43,294 nt of DNA from a virus. Position 1 is the stretch's first letter; every line of letters begins with the position of its first letter. Of the stretch, positions 16,518-22,598 are shown in pieces. Location: positions 1 through 43,294 of the IMG/VR virus record IMGVR_UViG_3300024311_000004; one strand, written 5' to 3'. The notes below the pieces were generated by a model. The model was not told where the DNA came from and ran no database searches. It saw only the letters and a program-made list of their open reading frames with translations. A program made the position numbers and the translations under genes.

Positions 16518-17287
16518 AAACAGAACTAATCCTAGACCTAGAAATGAACCAGTACAGAAAGCTCGACGGGCTTTCTAAGCATCAACTCGATGCCTTCAGC
16601 GTATGCCCATCCTACTACAAGTGGCGCGGAACTCAGGACTTCAAGCCTACTAGGGAGATGGAACTTGGCACTTGCATTCATTCACTTGCCCTTGAGGGGC
16701 GCGTGGACTATGTGCAGGCACCAGAGATCAATCGTCGCACTAACGCTGGAAAGGCCGAGTGGGAAGCCTTTTGCTACGACAATCAAGGTAAGATCGTCGT
16801 TAACGCAGAAGAAGCCGCTCGCATTGAAGGCGCAGTCAAGGCCTGCGAACCTTTGCTTAACATGATCTCTGCAAAGAAGATTATCGAGGGCAGTATGTTC
16901 TGGGAGCGCGGCGGCATGCAATGCAAGGGCAGGCCAGATGTCATTACCGAGATCAAGGGCAAGCCAGCAATTGTGGATCTAAAGACCACAAGCGACATCA
17001 TGCGCTTTGACAGCAAGTTCTTTAGCCTCAAGTACGACAGGCAGGCAGCATGGTACGCTTACGGGCTAAAGCAGATTCACGACCTTGATGAAGTGGACTT
17101 CTACTTCTTGGTGGTGGATACCGAAGAGCCATTCTTAGCTCAGTGGGTTAAGCCAGATGAGGAGGTTCTAGATAGCGCAAACGTGAAGCTAGACCTTGCT
17201 GTTGCAGGACTTAAGCATTGCATAGAGCAGGATGTGTGGCCCGGACTTCCAACCATCAGAACGATCAGTAAGCGGCCATGGGACTAG
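16514..17287 (+). CDS. PD-(D/E)XK exonuclease (RecB/Cas4/DUF3799-like)
   Basis: This is a 257-aa nuclease. The start is ATG 16514, overlapping the previous stop (ATGA). Motifs in order: LSKHQLDAFSVCPSYYKWR (~20-38), GTCIHSLALEG with His56, CKGRPDVITE with Asp142, and AIVDLKTTS with Asp155-x-Lys157, then a QAAWYAYG helix near residue 180. This is the arrangement of phage exodeoxyribonuclease VIII-like / lambda-Exo-type enzymes used in recombination. A partner annealing protein is not obvious here. It sits between the two helicase halves. Confidence 0.85.
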   Translation: MKTELILDLEMNQYRKLDGLSKHQLDAFSVCPSYYKWRGTQDFKPTREMELGTCIHSLALEGRVDYVQAPEINRRTNAGKAEWEAFCYDNQGKIVVNAEEAARIEGAVKACEPLLNMISAKKIIEGSMFWERGGMQCKGRPDVITEIKGKPAIVDLKTTSDIMRFDSKFFSLKYDRQAAWYAYGLKQIHDLDEVDFYFLVVDTEEPFLAQWVKPDEEVLDSANVKLDLAVAGLKHCIEQDVWPGLPTIRTISKRPWD

Positions 17288-17526
17288 TAGACTACATCGT
17301 CTTCCGCAAGACGACTGTCATTGCAGATGTGAAGCTGCCAAGGCCGAAGATTACCAATGACGTTGTCTTCCGTGGAACCAAGGAAGAAGCATACAAGCAT
17401 CTCGAAGAGATCGAGAAGCTGCCACAGAATCAGTCGAGTGACATAATCAAAGTAGACTTAAAAGTAGTGAGATATGAAGGACAAAAAACAGGAACAAGCG
17501 CACGGCCCGGCAACGGGAAACGATAG
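17278..17526 (+). CDS. Unknown small protein (82 aa)
   Basis: This is an 82-aa protein, basic, with beta-rich segments (YIVFRKTTVIADVKLP, ITNDVVFRGTKEEAY) and a helix (KHLEEIEKLP). It starts ten bases before the exonuclease stop and ends inside the next small frame. No recognised family. Position suggests a recombination/replication accessory gene within the cassette between the helicase halves. Confidence 0.6.
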   Translation: MGLVDYIVFRKTTVIADVKLPRPKITNDVVFRGTKEEAYKHLEEIEKLPQNQSSDIIKVDLKVVRYEGQKTGTSARPGNGKR

Positions 17527-17662
17527 GGACACAGTAGGATTGCAGGCTCACATCCGTGAGTTGAAGGAGTTGGTTGGTAAACTTGAAACTAAAATAGAGA
17601 AATATGAAAAAAGGGATAATGATAGTCAGTCTGGAGATGTCTGCACAGCAGATCATCGATAG
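17474..17662 (+). CDS. Short coiled-coil protein, overlapping on both sides
   Basis: This is a 62-aa frame with an N-terminal charged linker and a heptad-like helix (GLQAHIRELKELVGKLETKIEKYEKR). The last 20 codons lie over the start of the helicase C-half, and the first 18 over the previous gene. The coiled coil suggests a real small protein, but heavy overlap at both ends lowers confidence. If real it could tether partner proteins; that is speculation. Confidence 0.45.
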   Translation: MKDKKQEQAHGPATGNDRDTVGLQAHIRELKELVGKLETKIEKYEKRDNDSQSGDVCTADHR

Positions 17663-18200
17663 GCTTGTAGCCAACTTAGGCGAAGTGTCGTTGCGCTCTC
17701 TTGCAGAGGGCGTGAAGAGCGAGGGCGAGATGCGGGGTGTGTTCAAGGCTATGAACGCACTTAACAAGGTGCCGATTGTGATTCGTGATGATCTGCATGA
17801 TATCGCGTCCATAGTGGCAGCAGCGCGAGCGATGGGTAAGTCAAAGGACGGACTGAAGATCTTGTTTGTTGACTACATCCAGCTAGTGCGCTGTGACCTG
17901 ACAAGTCACAAGGATATCACCCGTGAGCGTGAGGTGGCCGAGGTTAGCCGCAGGTTGCGTTTGCTGGGCCTTGAACTGGGGTGCGTGATATTTGCCATTA
18001 CGCAACTTAATGAGCAGGGCAGGGCACGCGAAAGCCGGGCAATCGGACAAGACGCGACTGCGGTTGTGATCGTCAAGCTCACGGAAAATGCTGGAGAGCG
18101 CGAGATTAGCATCCCTATCCAACGCTCAGGCCCATCGGGCGTAAGCACCAAGCTAGGCTTTTCGGGCAGGCACGCAAAGTTCTTCTCTCTACCAAAATGA
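17604..18200 (+). CDS. Replicative helicase, C-terminal half (DnaB-like)
   Basis: This is a 198-aa protein opening MKKGIMIVSLEMSAQQ, exactly where beta-strand 2 and motif H1a (SLEMS, residues 9-13) of DnaB follow the P-loop helix. Walker B is ILFVDYIQL (86-94). Motif H3 is RLRLLGLELGCVIFAITQLN (117-136). A probable arginine-finger segment is RESRAIGQDA (142-151), and IQRSGPSGV-like C-terminal residues are typical of DnaB. It lacks any P-loop, which is on the separate protein at 15509-16222. The first in-frame stop upstream is only nine bases before the ATG, so it cannot be extended. Confidence 0.85.
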   Translation: MKKGIMIVSLEMSAQQIIDRLVANLGEVSLRSLAEGVKSEGEMRGVFKAMNALNKVPIVIRDDLHDIASIVAAARAMGKSKDGLKILFVDYIQLVRCDLTSHKDITREREVAEVSRRLRLLGLELGCVIFAITQLNEQGRARESRAIGQDATAVVIVKLTENAGEREISIPIQRSGPSGVSTKLGFSGRHAKFFSLPK

Positions 18201-18562
18201 GCGCACAAGTCATCGATAACCTGATGGAGCAACTAAAAACCTTGCGACTGCAACAACAGATCGATATAGGTGAAACTGTCGGTAAATTAACAAACGAAAT
18301 CAAGCATATGGAAACACAAATCAATCAGTATGTTGAGGCGCACAACAGACAAGCGCAGGTAATCGCGGATCTGCGATCCACCTTAATCATGTACAGGCAC
18401 TTAACCTCGAAGTCACAGGAGTGCATTGAGAAACTGGCGCAGCGGGTACGCAACCGTACCCCGGACGACATGTCCTCGTTCCCCGGCGACAGAGCAGCAC
18501 TTCTGGATGCAGACATGGTTCTGTCCCAGATCTACAAAACCTTCCAAGCGGAGCAGGCGTAA
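18197..18562 (+). CDS. Coiled-coil protein (121 aa)
   Basis: This is a 121-aa protein dominated by a long heptad-rich helix (residues ~5-85: NLMEQLKTLRLQQQ, then GKLTNEIKHMETQINQYVEAHN). A short tail with RTPDDMSSFPGDRAALLDADM follows. Its start overlaps the helicase stop (ATGA). I recognise no function; it opens a run of very small early-type genes. Confidence 0.65.
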   Translation: MSAQVIDNLMEQLKTLRLQQQIDIGETVGKLTNEIKHMETQINQYVEAHNRQAQVIADLRSTLIMYRHLTSKSQECIEKLAQRVRNRTPDDMSSFPGDRAALLDADMVLSQIYKTFQAEQA

Positions 18563-18563
18563 C

Positions 18564-18893
18564 ATGAGATCAAAAGACGATATTCTTGCAATCAAAGAAC
18601 TTGAAGGCACAGTAGAGTACTTGCACCGTCATTATGAGGATGTTGTAGAAGAGCGTGACAAGGCTCACGCTGAAGTAGAACAACTTAAGCAAGCTCTACA
18701 CGATGCTAGGCTGGAAAATAGTGGACAGGCGGCATTGCTTGAGCGGAAACGCCCAGAACCGTCGCGGCTTGAGATTGCGGCGATGGCAATGCAGGGCCTA
18801 CTTGTAAGCTCAGAATATCCTAAATCAGTAATTGTAACAGATGCTGTATGGTGCGCTGACAAGTTAATCGCAGCAGCAAAGGAGGGGAAATGA
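18564..18893 (+). CDS. Coiled-coil protein (109 aa)
   Basis: This is a 109-aa protein starting at ATG 18564, one base after the upstream stop. An in-frame upstream extension crosses a real gene and is rejected. It has an acidic/basic coiled coil (LEGTVEYLHRHYEDVVEERDKAHAEVEQLK) and a C-terminal segment (RLEIAAMAMQGLLVSSEYPKSV, ending AADKLIAAAKEGK-like) of the small 'DUF-like' helices common in phage early genes. Function unknown. Confidence 0.65.
   Translation: MRSKDDILAIKELEGTVEYLHRHYEDVVEERDKAHAEVEQLKQALHDARLENSGQAALLERKRPEPSRLEIAAMAMQGLLVSSEYPKSVIVTDAVWCADKLIAAAKEGK
18881..18887 (+). promoter_or_regulatory. Strong Shine-Dalgarno (GGAGGGG) fixing the 18890 start
   Basis: This near-consensus ribosome-binding site lies three bases before ATG 18890 and sets the start of the 83-aa Tad2-like protein. 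It illustrates the strong-SD style of this early block, in contrast to the structural genes. Confidence 0.7.
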
Positions 18894-19141
18894 AACTCAT
18901 CCAAAATAGATTGCCGTTCTGCACTGCATTTAAAGCTATGCTCAACGAGCCGCACAAGATTGGCATCAGACTTCCTATGTGGAGGGGCGCGTATATCGGG
19001 CTGCTTAGGCTTGAGCGTAAGCTGGATAAGAAAGGGAAGACATGGGAAAAGCTCTATTACACGAGCGATCCTGCCGATCTGAATCCACGTTTAGGCGCAG
19101 ATGAACTCTTATCTGAAGAATGGGAGACTTACGAAGTATGA
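18890..19141 (+). CDS. DUF2829/Tad2-like small protein, candidate Thoeris anti-defence protein
   Basis: This is an 83-aa protein. FCTAFKAMLNEPHKIGIRLPMWRGAYI at about 10-36 resembles the 'F-AL--M--G--I-R-GW' opening of the DUF2829 family. The C-terminus LNPRLGADELLSEEWETYEV resembles the closing 'W-PS--DLLAEDWE' motif, and the length matches. DUF2829 includes Tad2, which sequesters the cyclic ADP-ribose signal of Thoeris defence. Here the usual Trp before the serine is not clear, so assignment is tentative. ATG 18890 has a strong upstream GGAGGGG and overlaps the preceding stop (ATGA). Confidence 0.45.
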   Translation: MKLIQNRLPFCTAFKAMLNEPHKIGIRLPMWRGAYIGLLRLERKLDKKGKTWEKLYYTSDPADLNPRLGADELLSEEWETYEV

Positions 19142-19353
19142 GCGATATTACTTACATGCTGGGTAGAAGAGATGCAGATGGAGAATTTTGGTGCTCTAGT
19201 GAATTTTCCGACCGAGATCAAGCATACGGAGCATGGGCTAATAAAAAGAAAACCGTAAATGTAAATGAACACATTGAGCTGGTTATGTGCGTGAAGGTTT
19301 TTAAAACACTAGAGACGCACTTCAGAACTGTAAACAGGGTGACCCAACCATGA
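19138..19353 (+). CDS. Unknown small early protein (71 aa)
   Basis: The start is ATG 19138, overlapping the upstream stop (ATGA), with GGGAG about 11 bases before it. It encodes 71 aa with a beta-like pattern (ITYMLGRRDADGEFWCSSEF, HIELVMCVKVFKTLE). No recognised family. Part of an operon-like ladder of genes with four-base overlaps. Confidence 0.6.
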   Translation: MSDITYMLGRRDADGEFWCSSEFSDRDQAYGAWANKKKTVNVNEHIELVMCVKVFKTLETHFRTVNRVTQP

Positions 19354-19652
19354 CCGACGATCAAATTAACGAGCGAATTACAGAAATAACAGGCTTATGG
19401 GATCACCCATACAGTTCTGATACACGGCGAATGATGGACTTTTGTAGCGACCTCAACGCGATGCATGACGCTGAACAGATATTAAAGCGCATGGGGCCAG
19501 AATATGCTCGCTGGTTACTTGAAATTGTAAGTCGAGACGCTGGTCCGGGGATTTTTTATGCAGCAGGATCTTTTGCTCACATAAAAGCCACAGCCCGCCA
19601 ACGAGCAGAGGCGTTCTTGCGGACACTAGGCAAATGGGAGGATGCGAAATGA
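19350..19652 (+). CDS. Phage ABA-sandwich-like protein (100 aa)
   Basis: This is a 100-aa protein. MTDDQINERITEITGLWDHP, then DFCSDLNAMHDAEQIL in the middle, and the C-terminal ATARQRAEAFLRTLGKWED are the hallmark stretches of a widespread small phage family described as the phage ABA sandwich domain. Its molecular function is unknown. ATG overlaps the previous stop. Confidence 0.7.
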   Translation: MTDDQINERITEITGLWDHPYSSDTRRMMDFCSDLNAMHDAEQILKRMGPEYARWLLEIVSRDAGPGIFYAAGSFAHIKATARQRAEAFLRTLGKWEDAK

Positions 19653-19915
19653 CAAGATACATAGAAGAAAACCAGTCTTCGCCGCAGGATAGTACTACCT
19701 GCATCTGGTGTGGTGAAGTTATCCCGGCTCAAGAGGGGCGCTGGCAGATCTCCATTCAAAGAGAAGACTTTGATGACGATCACAGGGCGTACCTACACTA
19801 CGATTGCCACAGGGCCATGTATAAGTATCGGAAATCAGTCAACTACGAGCGGAATTTCCCGCCACATTTCATGCATAGAGGTGAGTGGGAGATAAGAATG
19901 GAGGAGGCAAAATGA
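19649..19915 (+). CDS. Small zinc-binding protein (88 aa)
   Basis: This is an 88-aa protein beginning at ATG 19649 with GGGAGG just upstream. Cys residues in CIWCGEVI and a HYDCH motif near the middle (TTCIWCGEV ... LHYDCHRAM) form a probable Zn site. The remainder is charged and aromatic. No recognised family; zinc-binding early proteins are common in phage accessory ladders. Confidence 0.6.
   Translation: MTRYIEENQSSPQDSTTCIWCGEVIPAQEGRWQISIQREDFDDDHRAYLHYDCHRAMYKYRKSVNYERNFPPHFMHRGEWEIRMEEAK
19900..19907 (+). promoter_or_regulatory. Strong Shine-Dalgarno (GGAGGAGG) fixing the 19912 start
   Basis: This near-perfect anti-16S complement lies four bases before ATG 19912. It argues against the longer in-frame start at 19885. 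Confidence 0.7.
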
Positions 19916-20085
19916 CACTTACAGAAAAGCAACTAACTGAACTTAGAGCAGCGGCATTACCACTAATGCAGTGGATCAATGACAACTGTCACCCGCACGT
20001 TGCCGCAATAATAGACAGTGAACACATTGAATTGGTTGAGGGGCTGGGGACCGCAAGGCGTGAGCCTAGGGAGGAGGATAAATGA
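19912..20085 (+). CDS. Unknown small early protein (57 aa)
   Basis: This is a 57-aa protein starting at ATG 19912 with the strong site above and an ATGA overlap with the upstream stop. It is helical, with NDNCHPHVAAIIDSEHIELVEG in the centre, similar to small phage proteins that carry a CHPH segment. No function assigned. Confidence 0.6.
   Translation: MTLTEKQLTELRAAALPLMQWINDNCHPHVAAIIDSEHIELVEGLGTARREPREEDK
20069..20077 (+). promoter_or_regulatory. Strong Shine-Dalgarno (GGGAGGAGG) for the 20082 gene
   Basis: This exact-type SD is four bases from ATG 20082, again within a four-base stop/start overlap. Confidence 0.7.
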
Positions 20086-20270
20086 GAATGACAGAGGAAG
20101 AAGTCAAAGAAGCCCTAGCTGACCTGCGAATGCTTTGGGGTGACGTCGAATGGTGGGAAGAGCAGGGACTCTCCCGTGTCAGGCCAACGCTCAAAGCCGC
20201 TCTCGATGCCGCTGAACAGCTTAAGAAAGAAGCTCACTACTGGGCTATGGTAGCCAAGTCAGGGAATTAA
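20082..20270 (+). CDS. Unknown small helical protein (62 aa)
   Basis: This is a 62-aa acidic protein with two helices (EEEVKEALADLRMLWGDVEWW, LKAALDAAEQLKKEAHYW). It has a strong SD and overlaps the upstream stop. No family recognised. Confidence 0.6.
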   Translation: MRMTEEEVKEALADLRMLWGDVEWWEEQGLSRVRPTLKAALDAAEQLKKEAHYWAMVAKSGN

Positions 20271-20272
20271 AC

Positions 20273-20401
20273 ATGGAATCGTTTACAGAAATATTCATGT
20301 ATGTTTGCGTACACTTGGTTGCTGCTGCCTGCACCGTTATGGTACTGGCAATGGCAACGATGATGGTTAAACTACTGATCGAGGGATGGAAAGAAAGATG
20401 A
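20273..20401 (+). CDS. Very small membrane protein (42 aa)
   Basis: ATG 20273 is two bases after the preceding stop. The 42 residues contain a long hydrophobic stretch (YVCVHLVAAACTVMVLAMAT) followed by a short charged C-terminus (KLLIEGWKER), giving one likely transmembrane helix with cytoplasmic tail. It overlaps the start of the next gene. Function unknown; small phage early membrane proteins often alter host envelope or transport. Confidence 0.55.
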   Translation: MESFTEIFMYVCVHLVAAACTVMVLAMATMMVKLLIEGWKER

Positions 20402-20640
20402 AGATCAACGCCTGCCCATTTTGCCAAAGCAAAGATGTGATAGTGCATAAAGCGTCTATCGGGTTTGATTACTCCGTTGGGTGCAATTCTTGCGATGCGC
20501 TAGGCCCATCTGAACAAGAGGCTAAATTTGCAGTAATGTCTTGGAATAAAGGTACTCCGAGATGGAGTAAGGTCTTTGAACTTGAAGCTAAACTGGCTGA
20601 ATTAAACAAAAAATTGAACACCGAATTGAACACGAAATGA
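20398..20640 (+). CDS. Lar-like zinc-ribbon protein (restriction alleviation family candidate)
   Basis: This is an 80-aa protein. MKINACPFCQSKDVIVHK at the start and VGCNSCDALGPSEQEAKFAVMSWN in the middle reproduce the CPFCGS ... C..CG..GP....EAI..WN pattern of the Lar restriction-alleviation family. Lar in Rac prophage modulates type I restriction; related proteins are often only similar zinc ribbons. The C-terminus is a coiled-coil-like helix (LEAKLAELNKKLN). It overlaps the previous stop. Confidence 0.6.
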   Translation: MKINACPFCQSKDVIVHKASIGFDYSVGCNSCDALGPSEQEAKFAVMSWNKGTPRWSKVFELEAKLAELNKKLNTELNTK

Positions 20641-20858
20641 ATGCTTGTCTAAATATGAAAACCAAAACTAAAATCAAAAAGAACCCGATCCTTGACCTAG
20701 ACTTCTACGACCTAGATGTCACAGCATTCTTCTTAAACGCTAACCGCAAGGCATTTATTGAAGAGATTATGGCATTTGGTTACTCGAAACCGTCAGCAAC
20801 CAAGATGGCGGCAAGGATCGTTCAAAGCATTTCCTTCCAATGTCTACGAAACCTTTAA
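20637..20858 (+). CDS. Unknown small early protein (73 aa)
   Basis: This is a 73-aa frame; ATG 20637 overlaps the preceding stop, and an alternative ATG is at 20655. The C-terminal half is helical (ANRKAFIEEIMAFGYSKPSATKMAARIVQ). Weak SD. No family recognised. Confidence 0.5.
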   Translation: MNACLNMKTKTKIKKNPILDLDFYDLDVTAFFLNANRKAFIEEIMAFGYSKPSATKMAARIVQSISFQCLRNL

Positions 20859-21121
20859 CAGAAGACTTCTATCGGCAGGCCAATCGTATTGTGTTGGATG
20901 CACTTAGGCGTAATATTGTTGTGTTTCCCGAGGACATCGGGGAGCGTAAAGGCTTTAAGTACAAAAAGACTGCCGCAATCTGCGTAAAGTGTGGTAGTAA
21001 CTACGAGAAGAACGTAACCATCCAGAAGTACTGCCGCGAGTGCGGCGAAATTGAAGCAAAAGAAAGATACATAAGGAGAAAGAATGATCGCATTAAACGA
21101 CAAAACAGCCCTGCTCTTTGA
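20840..21121 (+). CDS. Small zinc-ribbon protein (93 aa)
   Basis: This is a 93-aa protein with CVKCGSN and KYCRECGEIEAKERY, two CxxC pairs (about residues 48-51 and 66-69) that make a probable zinc ribbon, followed by a basic tail. It overlaps the preceding gene by 19 bases and the next by 38, which suggests translational coupling. Nucleic-acid or protein binding is likely; no specific role. Confidence 0.6.
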   Translation: MSTKPLTEDFYRQANRIVLDALRRNIVVFPEDIGERKGFKYKKTAAICVKCGSNYEKNVTIQKYCRECGEIEAKERYIRRKNDRIKRQNSPAL

Positions 21122-21428
21122 TGCAGGCAACCAAACAGCCAGACTTGTAACTTACGATGGCGAGAGCTTAGATCCTATCTACAAGTGGCTTAACTGTGAT
21201 TTAGTTGATACCATCAGGCTGGATAGGCATCACATCATTTTTGTGGATGATGAGGGTTTGTGGAAGGATCAAGACACAGGGTTCCGAATCACTTACAACA
21301 ATAGAACGGTAAAGTTTGTGGGATCCGGCTTGCTTGTAGGTGATATGATGGGCAACACAGCCCCTATCAAACTCAACTTCTCAGATCTAGATATCGAGGT
21401 AATCGTCTATGAGCGCCCAGAAGCCTAA
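21084..21428 (+). CDS. DUF3846-like early protein (114 aa)
   Basis: This is a 114-aa protein starting at ATG 21084 with AAGGAG six bases upstream. The pattern of VDTIRLDRHHIIFVDDEGLWKD in the middle and VGSGLLVGDMMG towards the end resembles the DUF3846 small proteins of phages and plasmids. Biochemical role unknown. Confidence 0.55.
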   Translation: MIALNDKTALLFDAGNQTARLVTYDGESLDPIYKWLNCDLVDTIRLDRHHIIFVDDEGLWKDQDTGFRITYNNRTVKFVGSGLLVGDMMGNTAPIKLNFSDLDIEVIVYERPEA

Positions 21429-21951
21429 GAAGAAGAAACGCCAGTACAAGTCAGCCGAGACCCGTGCAAGGCAGCTTGCCGGGCTTGCCAACGTCAAGAT
21501 CGAGAACCACGTTATGGGCGTGCAGATGGAGAAGATCAACGGCAAGGGACTCTTTGCCAGTATCTCGGAGGATCAACGCAAGCAAATCCTAGAACTATAC
21601 TCACAAGGCCATAGCTCTCACTACATAGCCGATAAGGTTGGCACTAGTCACAATACCGTATGCGAGGTTAAGTCTTACTTCCTAGATTACGATTCCCAGT
21701 TTCGAGAGGCTTACTTCACGGCCAATCTCAAGAGCAAGATGCAGACTATCATTGATACCGCATCTGATCGAGTGATTGACTTGCTCCCAGAGATGAACGC
21801 TAAAGATAGCGTTCTGACCTTGGGCATCGTTCTGGATAAGTACATAGCCGTAGAAAAGGCTAAGGCACCAGAACAGCTTCACAACCACATTCACCTGCAC
21901 GGGAACGCTGAGATTGATGATCTCTTTAGTAACGCCCAAAAGAAGAAGTGA
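21409..21951 (+). CDS. HTH protein, candidate small terminase subunit
   Basis: This is a 180-aa protein. A Lys-rich N-terminus (KPKKKKRQYKSAETRARQL) precedes a clear helix-turn-helix (ISEDQRKQILELYSQGHSSHYIADKVGTSHNTV). Long helices follow (NLKSKMQTIIDTASDRVIDLL), and there is an ExLHNHIHLHG segment near the end. Small terminases combine an HTH with an oligomerising helical core, and the large terminase lies 4 kb downstream, so this is the best candidate. A transcription-factor role is an alternative. Confidence 0.5.
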   Translation: MSAQKPKKKKRQYKSAETRARQLAGLANVKIENHVMGVQMEKINGKGLFASISEDQRKQILELYSQGHSSHYIADKVGTSHNTVCEVKSYFLDYDSQFREAYFTANLKSKMQTIIDTASDRVIDLLPEMNAKDSVLTLGIVLDKYIAVEKAKAPEQLHNHIHLHGNAEIDDLFSNAQKKK

Positions 21952-22214
21952 AGAAACAAAATTTGAAATTCGTACATAGCCCATTGCTTGGCATGGGACT
22001 GGAGTACACAGCCTTCATTGATGAAGCTAAACGAATAGCCTCAGAACTTGTTAAGGCTAAAGAAGAAGGCTTCCTTAAAGATAACCAAGAAGATGCAGTC
22101 AGGCTGGCAGGTGTACTTGCTATTTTTGGTGCGACAGTAGATGAGGTGCATGTACCCCTTACAGAGGAAAGTAAGGCAAGCAAGTGGGATGAGTTGCGCA
22201 AATCATTGGGTTGA
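21948..22214 (+). CDS. Unknown small protein (88 aa)
   Basis: This is an 88-aa frame starting with GTG 21948, overlapping the upstream stop (GTGA). The sequence is helical (AKRIASELVKAKEEGFLKDNQEDAVRLAG) with no motif I recognise. It is the last gene before the repeat-rich non-coding block. Confidence 0.55.
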   Translation: MKKQNLKFVHSPLLGMGLEYTAFIDEAKRIASELVKAKEEGFLKDNQEDAVRLAGVLAIFGATVDEVHVPLTEESKASKWDELRKSLG

Positions 22215-22216
22215 TT

Positions 22217-22299
22217 TTTGAAATTTGAAATTACGATTTCGATTTTTGAAATTACGATTTTTGAAATTTGAAATTTGAAATTTGAAATTACGGATTTGC
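22217..22299 (+). repeat. TTTGAAA 7-bp direct-repeat array
   Basis: TTTGAAA repeats with a 7-base period (two, one and four copies), broken by three GAAATTACG units at about 22228, 22249 and 22284, forming [TTTGAAA]n-TTACGATTT arrays. Units are too short and too regular for a CRISPR. Such iteron-like AT-rich arrays can bind replication proteins or act as an unwinding element. Confidence 0.75.
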
Positions 22300-22403
22300 C
22301 GCCGGGCCGTTCCGCCGCCAGCCAGCCACCGTCGATTTGGCCGCCGCGCCAAAATGATTGAGATGCCGCCGAGATTGTAACGCTCCGCCGCCGCTCCGCC
22401 GCC
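22298..22403 (+). repeat. GCCGCC/TCCGCCGCC GC-rich repeat segment
   Basis: This segment contains repeated TCCGCCGCC and GCCGCC units (for example at 22311-22319 and two near 22384-22402), in sharp contrast to the adjacent AT-rich array. The triplet-periodic GC stretch is not coding in any convincing frame. Confidence 0.6.
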
Positions 22404-22417
22404 AGAATAATATATTC

Positions 22418-22463
22418 CTCCAGCTTGTGGAGCCTGGAATCTTGTTCCGATTGCAAGGCAATC
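22418..22463 (+). other. Two short hairpins
   Basis: CTCCA/TGGAG with a GCTTG loop spans 22418-22432. GATTGC/GCAATC with an AAG loop spans 22449-22463. Neither is followed by a T-run. They may be structural sites in an origin or leader. Confidence 0.4.
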
Positions 22464-22488
22464 TGCCTTTGTCGCATAAATCGAGGGT

Positions 22489-22518
22489 GAGTTGCTTTTT
22501 TATTTGCGAGTTGCTTTT
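22489..22518 (+). repeat. Direct repeat GAGTTGCTTTT
   Basis: Two exact 11-base copies lie at 22489-22499 and 22508-22518, 19 bases apart, about 90 bases upstream of the amidoligase start. The arrangement suits a protein-binding site pair. Confidence 0.5.
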
Positions 22519-22598
22519 GCTTCTCTAGTCTAAGGTTTCGGTGTGGTCTGGACGGCGGGAGTGAAACAACAACCTAAACAGAAGAAAGAAAGTAACTT

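Larger units (their letters stand above)
22215..22598. other. Repeat-rich non-coding block (possible origin)
   Basis: This 384-base stretch has no convincing gene. In order: 7-base AT-rich direct repeats (22217-22299), a GCCGCC-rich segment (22298-22403), two hairpins (22418-22432, 22449-22463) and two copies of GAGTTGCTTTT. An AT-rich unwinding region with short tandem repeats next to a GC-rich segment resembles a replication origin or packaging region. It lies between the early ladder and the amidoligase module. The origin role is inference. Confidence 0.5.

Noticed and set aside
22217-22299. CRISPR-like array
   Set aside because: Repeats are 7 bases and contiguous, with no 25-40 base repeats or unique spacers, and no cas genes.
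21926-22477. 183-codon minus-strand frame across the repeat block
   Set aside because: Built from translated TTTGAAA repeats (repeated FKFQIS/ISKI), so a by-product of the array.
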